Source: Ruminococcus sp. (lineage in GTDB: Bacteria > Bacillota > Clostridia > Oscillospirales > Ruminococcaceae). From it: 42,556 nucleotides of DNA. The notes below the pieces were generated by a model that saw only the letters and a program-made list of their open reading frames with translations, searched no databases and was not told the origin of the DNA. Where the stretch lies: positions 1 to 42,556 of the forward strand of contig JAFTPG010000036.1 in NCBI GenBank assembly GCA_017463375.1, in the 5' to 3' direction. A program made the position numbers and the translations under genes. Positions 6,892 to 14,718 of this stretch are shown piece after piece. The first letter of the stretch is position 1, and the number at the start of each line of letters is the position of its first letter.

Positions 6892-8441
6892 ATGTAATAA
6901 CCATTCCGGCAAAGCCGCAAAAGGGTAACAATGCCGCAAAGGTGGAAGTGAAAAAACTCCGAGTAGCGGCGTACTGCCGTGTCTCCACCGACAATGAGGA
7001 GCAGGCAACCAGCTACGAGGCACAGATTGCCCATTACAGAGAGTTCATCAGTTCCAATCCCGACTGGGTGCTTGTGGATGTGTACGCCGATGATGGAATC
7101 AGTGCAACGTCTACCAAGAACCGTGAGGAGTTCAACAGGATGATCGAGGACTGCAAACAAGGAAAAATCGACATGATCTTTACAAAGTCCATCAGCCGTT
7201 TTGCCCGAAATACCGTGGATTGTCTGAACTACATCCGTGAACTGAAAGCAATGAACATTCCAGTATTCTTCGAGAAAGAATCCATCAACACCATGGATGC
7301 CAAGGGTGAAGTCATGCTCACGATCATGGCTTCGCTTGCACAGCAGGAGTCGGAGTCCTTAAGTCAGAACGTGAAGCTGGGTTTGCAGTATGGCTTTCAA
7401 CAGGGCAAGGTCATGGTGAACGCACGGCTGTTTCTTGGGTATGACAAGGATGCGGAAGGTAATCTCGTCATCAATCCGGAACAGGCGGAAATTGTCAAGC
7501 GAATCTTCCGTGAGTACCTTGAGGGCGCAAGCTGCAAGAAGATCGGCAGAGGGCTGGAACGTGACGGCATTCTGACCGTCCGTGGCAGCAGCCGATGGCA
7601 TGACAGTACGATACGAAAGATCCTTGAAAATGAAAAGTACATGGGTGATGTGTTGCTGCAAAAGACCTATACTGTGGACTTTCTCCGCAAAAAGCGAGTA
7701 GTGAATAACGGCGTGATGCCGCAGTACTACATCGAGGGACACCATGAGCCAATCATTCCGAAAGAACTCTTTCTGAAAGTACAGGAAGAAATCGCAAGGC
7801 GTGGTTCGGAGCGTGATTGTCTGGGCAAGAAGCGTGGGTTCAGTTCCAACCATTGCTTTTCACAGATGGTGTACTGTGCCGAGTGCGGTGAGCAGTACCG
7901 CCGAATTCACTGGAATAATCGTGGCAAGAAATCCATCGTATGGCGATGCACCACCCGACTGCATGACAAAGAAAAGTGCCGTGCGAGGACGGTCAGCGAG
8001 ACATTGCTGCAGGAAGCATTTCTGGATGCAGTCAATGAAATGCTTGGGGACAGTCAGGTTTATCTGAAACGGCTGAAGGAGAACCTCGAAACCGCCATTC
8101 ACCTGACAAATCCCGATTCGGCAGAAGCACTTGCTGCAAGGATGGCGGCATTGCAGCAGGAACTGATTGACCGCACCAGCCGCCGTGAGAATTATGACGA
8201 CCTTGCGGAAGAAATCCTCCGCCTACGAGAGGTGCAGGCACAGACGGTGATGGATGCTGCTACCAAAGCCGAACACAAGAAACGCATTCGGGAGCTTCGG
8301 GCATTTATCCGTTCCCAGCCGCATGGCATCACGGAGTTTGATGAGACGCTGGTGAAGCACTTGGTGGAGAGGGTGACGGTGTTTGGGGATTATTTGGTGT
8401 TTCGGTTTCGGTCGGGGGTGGAGGTTGTGGTGGAGAAGTGA
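6888..8441 (+). CDS. large serine recombinase 2 (integrase)
   Basis: The protein has 517 aa and its ATG overlaps the preceding TGA (ATGA). The resolvase domain has YCRVST with catalytic Ser33, [19 protein letters not shown] and [11 protein letters not shown]. The recombinase domain (about residues 175-305) includes [25 protein letters not shown] and [11 protein letters not shown]. The zinc ribbon begins YCAECGEQY and is completed by Cys residues around MRC-type WRC and KEKC. A coiled coil and a short beta tail follow. It is clearly paralogous to recombinase 1 but not a recent duplicate. Its stop is the last plus-strand coding position of the element, 80 nt from the convergent NTPase gene. Confidence 0.93.
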   Translation: MNVITIPAKPQKGNNAAKVEVKKLRVAAYCRVSTDNEEQATSYEAQIAHYREFISSNPDWVLVDVYADDGISATSTKNREEFNRMIEDCKQGKIDMIFTKSISRFARNTVDCLNYIRELKAMNIPVFFEKESINTMDAKGEVMLTIMASLAQQESESLSQNVKLGLQYGFQQGKVMVNARLFLGYDKDAEGNLVINPEQAEIVKRIFREYLEGASCKKIGRGLERDGILTVRGSSRWHDSTIRKILENEKYMGDVLLQKTYTVDFLRKKRVVNNGVMPQYYIEGHHEPIIPKELFLKVQEEIARRGSERDCLGKKRGFSSNHCFSQMVYCAECGEQYRRIHWNNRGKKSIVWRCTTRLHDKEKCRARTVSETLLQEAFLDAVNEMLGDSQVYLKRLKENLETAIHLTNPDSAEALAARMAALQQELIDRTSRRENYDDLAEEILRLREVQAQTVMDAATKAEHKKRIRELRAFIRSQPHGITEFDETLVKHLVERVTVFGDYLVFRFRSGVEVVVEK

Positions 8442-8521
8442 ATGGGGAGAGGAACGCCCCTCTGTCGGATTTTGATGTTCAGCAGAGGTACTCCATTAAA
8501 ACAATATGAAAAACGGGTAAT

Positions 8522-10309
8522 TTAGTTTTCAAAAAATATATCTAAAAGATTTGCTCCGACAAAAGACGCATTCACTAAAGACGTTTTTAAAAGCGATACA
8601 CCGTTTAAATTTGCATTATTAAAAATAGTCTCAATGCCATTAGTAAATGATAAATCTGAATTCAGCAAGTTAGCATTTTCAAAATTAACTGAATCTAAAT
8701 TACAATATTTAAGATTTGAGTATGCTATGTTTGCTTTAGATAGATTTGCACTACTTAAAAAAGCACCTTGTAAATCAACTTCATATAAATTAGCTTGATA
8801 CAAATTAGCACAACTTAAATTTGCATTTTTTAACACGGCACTTTTCAAATTTGAAGATTTTAAAGAAACTGAAGATAGGTCGCAGTATGAAAAACAGCAT
8901 CCAATTAAATTACAATTTTCAAATTTTGTACCCTTTAAATTCATGTTTGAAAAATCAAAATATGATAAATCTAGCCCAGAAAAATCAAGACTCGGATAAC
9001 TGCTGTATGCTTGATATATATTAAAACAATATTTAAAATGTTCATTGAATATCTTCGATTGAAAAGCATTCTCTTTACTGAAAAACATTTTAGCTAGATC
9101 TATATAAATATATGCTATATTATACCATAACTGCATTGAACTCATGAAATTCAATCTCGAAAGAATAGGTGAGGATATACATGCGTCAGTTTGGCATCTG
9201 TAAAAACTCTGAAGCATTGTTTCTAATAGACCAAAAATATTTTGTCTTGTTTCTTTATTGTATTCTTCGAACACATATGAAAGGTATCTGTTTCCATGAA
9301 TTACGCCTTCTGAAAGAAAAAAAAGCATTCGTTTTTCATTGTCAATTTCATTATTTTTCAGATAAGACATCATCAATTCATAAACAAATTTCGCTTCAAA
9401 ATATTCCTGCAGTGATTTATGAGAAAAAAAGAGTGTTTCCTGATTGTCTGAGCACTTTATAAATAAAAGTTGGTTTTTATTTTTTAAATATTTATTTTTC
9501 TCAACAAACAACGTCCTATAACAAAACATCTCTCCCGCTATTTTTGTATATAGTTTTTTTTCATCTTCATCAATGTTGGAAAGTAGTACATCAAACAGCC
9601 TTTGTACACCTCTATAAATTATATCAGGATTTTTTGTGACAAGCGAAAGAACAACAGGATTTCTAAGTGCGGATACATCACTATTTAAAATAAACTCCAC
9701 TATTTTTTCTTGTTCGAAATTCACAGTTTTTTCAATAAAACACTGAATTTGCTCATCTGAAAAAGGCAAAACTTCAAATATTGGGAATTTTGTACTTTGT
9801 TTGTTATCGACTAGATCTGTGCGAGCTGTGAATATAATGGAAATATTATCACAAATTTGATTGTGCTCATCTAAGCAATTGTACAGTGAATCAACATCTA
9901 ATCTGAATCCATTATCTTCAAAAATGATAACTGTCTTACAATCTTTAAAATCAGTTTTATTATTAATTACGTTTTTAACTGTTGAAAGAACCTTATCCAT
10001 CGAATCTAAAAATCGAAATACATATACTTTGATTTTTAATATTTCTTCATTGTACACTAAAAATGAAACAATAGAAGATTTTCCGGATCCCGCTTCACCA
10101 ACTAAAAGACAAAACCTCAGCTCATTTGATACAACATAATCTTTAAATTGATTAAATGTTGTGTTATGACCGTTTTTGAGAAAAGGAGGAGGAACGAAAA
10201 CATCCTTAAGCCGAATTGCAATTTCGTTATTGCTAAACCATAAAACTTCATTCCATTTTTTTATATAGTGATCATTAAAAGAATGAAACAACGCATTACA
10301 ACGATCCAT
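8522..10309 (-). CDS. NACHT/STAND NTPase with C-terminal pentapeptide repeats
   Basis: The protein has 595 aa. Walker A GEAGSGKSS is at residues 71-79, Walker B-like TVIIFEDNG at ~126-134 and a sensor arginine in IIFTART at ~158-164. An LPFSDEQIQCFI segment at ~181-192, NPVVLSLV at ~217-224 and FSHKSLQEYFEA at ~295-306 are typical of the NACHT winged-helix region. Residues ~441-593 are pentapeptide repeats (A(D/N)LxxANL style), forming a quadrilateral beta-helix that would serve as the ligand or target-sensing end. AGGAGGT lies 11 nt before the start, inside the upstream partner gene, and the two genes overlap by 14 nt. The gene is markedly AT-rich against its neighbours. STAND NTPases of this plan act in antiphage defence or signalling; that function is inferred. 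Confidence 0.85.
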   Translation of the reverse strand: MDRCNALFHSFNDHYIKKWNEVLWFSNNEIAIRLKDVFVPPPFLKNGHNTTFNQFKDYVVSNELRFCLLVGEAGSGKSSIVSFLVYNEEILKIKVYVFRFLDSMDKVLSTVKNVINNKTDFKDCKTVIIFEDNGFRLDVDSLYNCLDEHNQICDNISIIFTARTDLVDNKQSTKFPIFEVLPFSDEQIQCFIEKTVNFEQEKIVEFILNSDVSALRNPVVLSLVTKNPDIIYRGVQRLFDVLLSNIDEDEKKLYTKIAGEMFCYRTLFVEKNKYLKNKNQLLFIKCSDNQETLFFSHKSLQEYFEAKFVYELMMSYLKNNEIDNEKRMLFFLSEGVIHGNRYLSYVFEEYNKETRQNIFGLLETMLQSFYRCQTDACISSPILSRLNFMSSMQLWYNIAYIYIDLAKMFFSKENAFQSKIFNEHFKYCFNIYQAYSSYPSLDFSGLDLSYFDFSNMNLKGTKFENCNLIGCCFSYCDLSSVSLKSSNLKSAVLKNANLSCANLYQANLYEVDLQGAFLSSANLSKANIAYSNLKYCNLDSVNFENANLLNSDLSFTNGIETIFNNANLNGVSLLKTSLVNASFVGANLLDIFFEN

Positions 10310-11027
10310 AATTATCGCCTACCTCCTGAAAAATCTCAACAGTATCATTGAGTATTGTTAAACCATTAGTCAGTGTGGGATCTTTTTTACATTGAACCCA
10401 ATCGTCATGTCGCTTAGAACTGTTTACAAATTTATTAAACTGTTCTTGCAGAAGCTTTAACCCTTCCGCATTTTCTTTGAGTTGTTCGCTAATTGAATGA
10501 GTGCCTTCTGAAATCTTTTTACTTATTGACAACTCACTCTCTCGAATATCTTTTTTTATATCAAAAAGTACTTCAAAAAGAAAATCGCTATTTTTTTGAA
10601 TTGTATCGATCGATTTAGATATAATCGGAAACAATGCTTTTCGAACGTCCTGTTTAGCTTCTTCTTCAACAACACCCACACTTTCTTCAAGAGAAGATAT
10701 CAGTATTTCTACTATTCTGGTAGCATCGCAATTATTGTCTTTAAGCATATCTTTGCTAATTTTAGTATGTTGTAATAGAGTTTTGGTATTTTCACGTGCT
10801 GGTTCTATTCTATGAGATGGAATACCGATCTTGCTTAGTTGTGCATCCGATAATAGACTATCGATTTCATTTTTGGAGGAAGAAACTATATCAATTATCT
10901 TTTCACCGGCTTCATCTCCAAATTCTGAGATAATGTCATTAATAAATTCATGAAGGCTGTAGCTTTTTCCATAGTTTGATATTCCAAGTTTTGCTAAAAA
11001 AAGCACTACAGCAACAGGAAAATTCAT
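10296..11027 (-). CDS. coiled-coil partner protein of the NACHT NTPase, unknown function
   Basis: The protein has 243 aa. The start ATG is preceded by AAAGGAT at about 9 nt. The first ~20 residues are hydrophobic (FPVAVVLFLAKLG) but could be a buried helix and not a membrane anchor. The rest is predicted mostly helical, with heptad-rich stretches around residues 115-150 and 160-210 (KDIRESELSISKKISEG). I do not recognise a family. It is the first gene of a two-gene operon and overlaps the NTPase by 14 nt. In many bacterial NACHT proteins an N-terminal helical or effector domain is fused to the NTPase, so this may be that domain carried on a separate chain. A regulator or toxin-like effector is equally possible. 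Confidence 0.7.
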   Translation of the reverse strand: MNFPVAVVLFLAKLGISNYGKSYSLHEFINDIISEFGDEAGEKIIDIVSSSKNEIDSLLSDAQLSKIGIPSHRIEPARENTKTLLQHTKISKDMLKDNNCDATRIVEILISSLEESVGVVEEEAKQDVRKALFPIISKSIDTIQKNSDFLFEVLFDIKKDIRESELSISKKISEGTHSISEQLKENAEGLKLLQEQFNKFVNSSKRHDDWVQCKKDPTLTNGLTILNDTVEIFQEVGDNYGSL

Positions 11028-11238
11028 ATATCAATCATCCTTTACGTTATATTTCCCCTGACATCCAAATCCCACACTCTCACACCCGTGTTATCCAATC
11101 CCCACACAAATATGCGTGTGCGTGTATTTGTTGTCATCATTCATTTTCTCGTGATTTCTTCTCACGCACAGCAAAAACGCCTGTACCGAGGAAGAAATCA
11201 GCAGGTTGATTTTTGAAAAAGTGCGTAGAATCGGGATA

Positions 11239-12597
11239 TTACGCCTTATCCCTCGACATCAAAACCACGCACTCAACGTGCCCCGTCCTAGGAAACAAAT
11301 CGACGCCGCAGACCTTAACGATGGAGTAGCCATTTTCGGAAAGCCACTTAGCGTCACGAGCAGCGGTTGCAGGATTACAGGAAATCATCACGATTTTCCT
11401 TGGTGCAGCATCAGCGATAGTATTGAGAGAATCGAGGGAGCATCCTTTTCTTGGCGGATCAACAACAATAATGTCAGGAGCGCATCCGTTCTGTCTCAGT
11501 TGAGAGAAAACTGCTCCGGCGTCTCCGCAGAAGAAATCCGCATTATCAATGTTATTCTGAGCGGCGTTTATTCTGGCATTATCAATTGCCTGCGGAACTA
11601 TCTCTACTCCGACAATTTTTTCTGCGCTTTTCGCCATAGAGAGTCCTATAGTACCGGCACCGCAGTAGAGGTCAGCGATAACATCAGATTTTCCCGGTTC
11701 AGCGTACTCAAGAGCTTTTGCATAAAGACGTTCAGCCTGAACCGTATTAACCTGATAGAAGGATAGGGGAGATATCTCAATAGAATTTCCGCACATAGTA
11801 TCGGTAATAGTATCTTTTCCGGCAAGAGTAACGCATTTTTTTCCAAGAATGACATTAGTCTTATCGGGATTTATATTCATAATGATGCTGACTATATTTG
11901 AAAATTTCCGCATAAGAATACTGCACAGCGGCATGAGCTGACGAGACATGTCTTTACGAACCACAAGGCATACCATTATTTCGCCCGAATGAGCGCCCTT
12001 TCTCAGATATATATGACGCATTAAACCGGTGTTTGATTCCTCGGAATATACAGAAAGCTTCCTCTCATTGATGTAAGCGAGTATGCATGAAGCTATCTCG
12101 GAAAAAATTTCCGGCTGCAAAGCGCAATCCTTTATCGGAATCAATCTATGGCTTCGTGGAGCATAGAAACCGTATACAGCATTACCATTAATTGAAGCAA
12201 GCGGATACTGCGCCTTATTTCTGTAGCGTGAAACAGCTTCGCATCCCACAAACTCCTCAAAAACCGGATCAAGCCCGCCTATTCGTTTAAAAGCACTTTT
12301 TACAATATTATCCTTGATGCGGCACTCAGCCTGATAGGAGATATGTCTGAAAGTGCATCCGCCGCATTTTTTTGCAGCGTCACAGTCTGAATCAATTCTG
12401 TCCGGAGAAGGGGAGATGATCTCCTCAGCGATACCGAAAGCATAGCTTTTCAGTACCTTTACAATTTTAAGCTTAATGACATCACCAACCGCAGTACCGG
12501 GAACGAAAACCGCCGCATTTTCAACTCTGCAAACGCCGTTTCCTTCAGCAGTGAGGTCGATTACTTCAGCAGTGAAGCATTGATTTTTTTCAAGCAT
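11239..12597 (-). CDS. rlmD: 23S rRNA (uracil-C5)-methyltransferase RlmD/RumA
   Basis: The protein has 452 aa. An N-terminal TRAM domain (FTAEVIDLTAEGNGVCR) covers residues ~5-60. Cys72, Cys78 and Cys81 (KKCGGC) plus a later Cys form the 4Fe-4S site. The SAM-dependent methyltransferase domain has DLYCGAGTIGL, VDPPRKGC and ISCNPATAARD, the last carrying the catalytic loop and motif. It methylates U1939-type uridine in 23S rRNA; in Firmicutes one enzyme may modify two sites. It overlaps hemZ by 37 nt and ends the relA-MBL-hemZ operon. Its 3' end abuts the accessory region, and the HVECVVLMSR tail is a plausible recombinase target. Family assignment is firm, site specificity is not. Confidence 0.92.
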   Translation of the reverse strand: MLEKNQCFTAEVIDLTAEGNGVCRVENAAVFVPGTAVGDVIKLKIVKVLKSYAFGIAEEIISPSPDRIDSDCDAAKKCGGCTFRHISYQAECRIKDNIVKSAFKRIGGLDPVFEEFVGCEAVSRYRNKAQYPLASINGNAVYGFYAPRSHRLIPIKDCALQPEIFSEIASCILAYINERKLSVYSEESNTGLMRHIYLRKGAHSGEIMVCLVVRKDMSRQLMPLCSILMRKFSNIVSIIMNINPDKTNVILGKKCVTLAGKDTITDTMCGNSIEISPLSFYQVNTVQAERLYAKALEYAEPGKSDVIADLYCGAGTIGLSMAKSAEKIVGVEIVPQAIDNARINAAQNNIDNADFFCGDAGAVFSQLRQNGCAPDIIVVDPPRKGCSLDSLNTIADAAPRKIVMISCNPATAARDAKWLSENGYSIVKVCGVDLFPRTGHVECVVLMSRDKA

Positions 12598-14069
12598 TCT
12601 GTAACCTCTTTCTTTTTATCCATGAGCTGATCAAAGCGCCGGATATACTCATATGGGAATTTATAGTTATGGATTCTCTGGATTTTTCCATCAGGATATA
12701 CCAGCTTGGTAGACGCAGCACATCCCGCTCCGAGAATTGTCTGGGTTTCGTCCATAATAAAGATATTGTAATAGCTCTCATAACCTTTTTTGGAATATCC
12801 GACATTCTCAAGATTATCGACGGTATTTTTCTGACGGTAGAGATAATAGGGGAAATATCCGCTTTCAAGGAGTCTCTCGACGCTGTAATCGACCATTTCA
12901 GCAGCAGGATTTGAGATATTATCGAGACCGTTTTCAAAAAGATTAGCAGCCCTTTTAAGCGTAAGAGTATGTACAGTAATACTCTCCGGGTCGAGATTGA
13001 TTATAGTGTCAAGTGTATTGCGGAAGCTTTCGGCTGATTCGGTAGGCAGACCTGCAATAAGGTCAGTATTGATATTGGAAAAGCCAATTCTGCGTGCAGT
13101 CTCGAACGATTCAAGAAAGTCTCTGCCGGAGTGACGTCTGCCGATAACATTAAGTACATCATCGTTCAGCGTCTGCGGATTTACAGAGATTCTGTCAGCA
13201 CCATATTCCTTGATAACACGGAGCTTTTCCTCAGTAATTGTATCGGGTCTGCCTGCTTCAAAGCTGTATTCACGAACCTTATCGAGATTGAAATTCTTCT
13301 GAACGGTCTCCATAATTGTTTTTATGTCCTCAGCAGAAATGGAAGTCGGAGTACCTCCGCCGAAATAAATCGTATCAATTTTCGTATCAGTTTCACGAAC
13401 TATATCGCCGATAATTTCAAGCTCACGGCAAAGAGCAGAGACATATTCAGGCATAAGCTTCATAGCCGAGTCCATCGAGTGAGACACAAACGAACAGTAA
13501 CTGCATCTTGTAGGACAGAAGGGGATAGAGACATAGAGGCTGACAGCATTTCTATCAATTTTTTCCAGAATCGGGAGTTGATTTTTTGCAGTCTCATAAG
13601 CAAGGCTGAGCTTGCCGGGAGATATCTCATATTTATCGGTAAGAGTTTTACTGATATCCTCAAAGCTTTTGTTATCCTGAATAAGCTCAACGACCTTTTT
13701 CACAGGGCGTATTCCCGTCATCAGTCCCCATGGCGGAGTAATACCGAAAATCCTCCTCAGCGCCGTATAAACGAGACGGCAAAGCTCATGTTCAACAGTA
13801 TTTTTGTCGGAAGCGGCAGTACAGCTTACAATTTTATCCAGAGCGACAGCTTCGCCGCCGTTGATCCTTACTCTGGTGCGGAGATTTGTATTGCCATTTG
13901 ATTCGGCGGTTTCTGCAACGATAAAATTATCGCCCTGTGCGTCGGAAATTTTATCGGAAAAGCTGAATCTGGTTGCAGGAATAAAGAGCTTTACAGTAGC
14001 TTCAATTTCATATTTAAAAGTATTGCCGATTAAAACAATCGGCATTTTATAATTATTCAGATCACACAT
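12561..14069 (-). CDS. hemZ: HemZ-type radical SAM coproporphyrinogen dehydrogenase
   Basis: The protein has 502 aa. The radical SAM cluster motif is FCPTRCSYC (Cys185, Cys189, Cys192), preceded by an extra ~170-residue N-terminal region typical of HemZ proteins. Other family features are YFGGGTPTS, DRISVNPQTLND and INTDLIAGLP. The family is named for oxygen-independent conversion of coproporphyrinogen III, but in many gut Clostridia HemZ occurs without a full heme pathway, and no other heme gene is visible here. A second SAM-dependent role or heme handling is possible. It starts 10 nt after the MBL hydrolase and overlaps rlmD, so it belongs to the relA operon. Confidence 0.88.
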   Translation of the reverse strand: MCDLNNYKMPIVLIGNTFKYEIEATVKLFIPATRFSFSDKISDAQGDNFIVAETAESNGNTNLRTRVRINGGEAVALDKIVSCTAASDKNTVEHELCRLVYTALRRIFGITPPWGLMTGIRPVKKVVELIQDNKSFEDISKTLTDKYEISPGKLSLAYETAKNQLPILEKIDRNAVSLYVSIPFCPTRCSYCSFVSHSMDSAMKLMPEYVSALCRELEIIGDIVRETDTKIDTIYFGGGTPTSISAEDIKTIMETVQKNFNLDKVREYSFEAGRPDTITEEKLRVIKEYGADRISVNPQTLNDDVLNVIGRRHSGRDFLESFETARRIGFSNINTDLIAGLPTESAESFRNTLDTIINLDPESITVHTLTLKRAANLFENGLDNISNPAAEMVDYSVERLLESGYFPYYLYRQKNTVDNLENVGYSKKGYESYYNIFIMDETQTILGAGCAASTKLVYPDGKIQRIHNYKFPYEYIRRFDQLMDKKKEVTECLKKINASLLK

Positions 14070-14079
14070 TTTATCACCG

Positions 14080-14703
14080 TTAAAGTCTGGTTAAATAGGG
14101 ATTGGAGTGTCGTTCGTATTCAAGAGTAGTTGTCTCATTATGACCCGGACAGACGCGATAATCACCGTTGAGGTCACGAAGAGAGATAAGTGAGCTGCGC
14201 ATTGCATTGATATCACCGCCGGGGAAGTCCGTCCTGCCGATGGAACAGCAGAACAGCGTATCTCCCGAGAAAATGACATCTTCGCAGATGTAACATACGC
14301 TGCCCGGAGTATGTCCGGGCGTATGAAGAATACGGAAGGTCAATTCTCCGTCGTTTATATAGGAGTCACCGAAAATGGCAGTATATTTTTTTACGGGCTT
14401 GAATTCAATAAGCGACATAGATGAAGCCAGCGAAGCGTCTGAGCTTTCCAGCATATAAGAGTCATCAGCATGGATATAGACCTCAGCGCCTGTTTCAGCA
14501 GCAGTTTCAGCTGCGCCGCCGATATGGTCAAAATGTCCATGAGTAAGCAGTATCTTGGTAAGACTGAGCTTTTTCATTTTCAGGAAATTCAGCAGCAGCC
14601 GGCTGTCTCCGCCGATATCCACAGCGATGCAGCGTCCCGGAGCAGTTTCAACAACATAGCAGTTTGCTCTCATCGGACCCAATTGAAGATGATGAATTTT
14701 CAT
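14080..14703 (-). CDS. MBL-fold metallo-hydrolase (glyoxalase II-like)
   Basis: The protein has 207 aa. The metal-binding motif THGHFDHIGG is at residues 54-63 (His55, His57, Asp59, His60), with later ligands in TPGHTPGSV and FSGDTLF and a final His in CPGHNETT. This is the YcbL/GloB-like branch of the metallo-beta-lactamase fold. It could hydrolyse a thioester such as S-lactoylglutathione analogues; the substrate is unproven. AGGAGGT lies just upstream of the ATG. It sits 15 nt after relA and 10 nt before hemZ, an arrangement common in clostridial relA operons. Confidence 0.88.
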   Translation of the reverse strand: MKIHHLQLGPMRANCYVVETAPGRCIAVDIGGDSRLLLNFLKMKKLSLTKILLTHGHFDHIGGAAETAAETGAEVYIHADDSYMLESSDASLASSMSLIEFKPVKKYTAIFGDSYINDGELTFRILHTPGHTPGSVCYICEDVIFSGDTLFCCSIGRTDFPGGDINAMRSSLISLRDLNGDYRVCPGHNETTTLEYERHSNPYLTRL

Positions 14704-14718
14704 TAAAAGACCTCCTGT

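Noticed and set aside
8442-8521. Attachment site right after recombinase 2
   Set aside because: Only a weak AGAGG/CCTCT stem is seen; the other element end is outside the window, so no att repeat can be paired.
11206-11766. Plus-strand frame over the 3' end of rlmD
   Set aside because: Antisense of RlmD methyltransferase motifs; no start signals.
13131-13901. Plus-strand frame opposite hemZ
   Set aside because: Antisense of radical SAM motifs, with no ribosome site.
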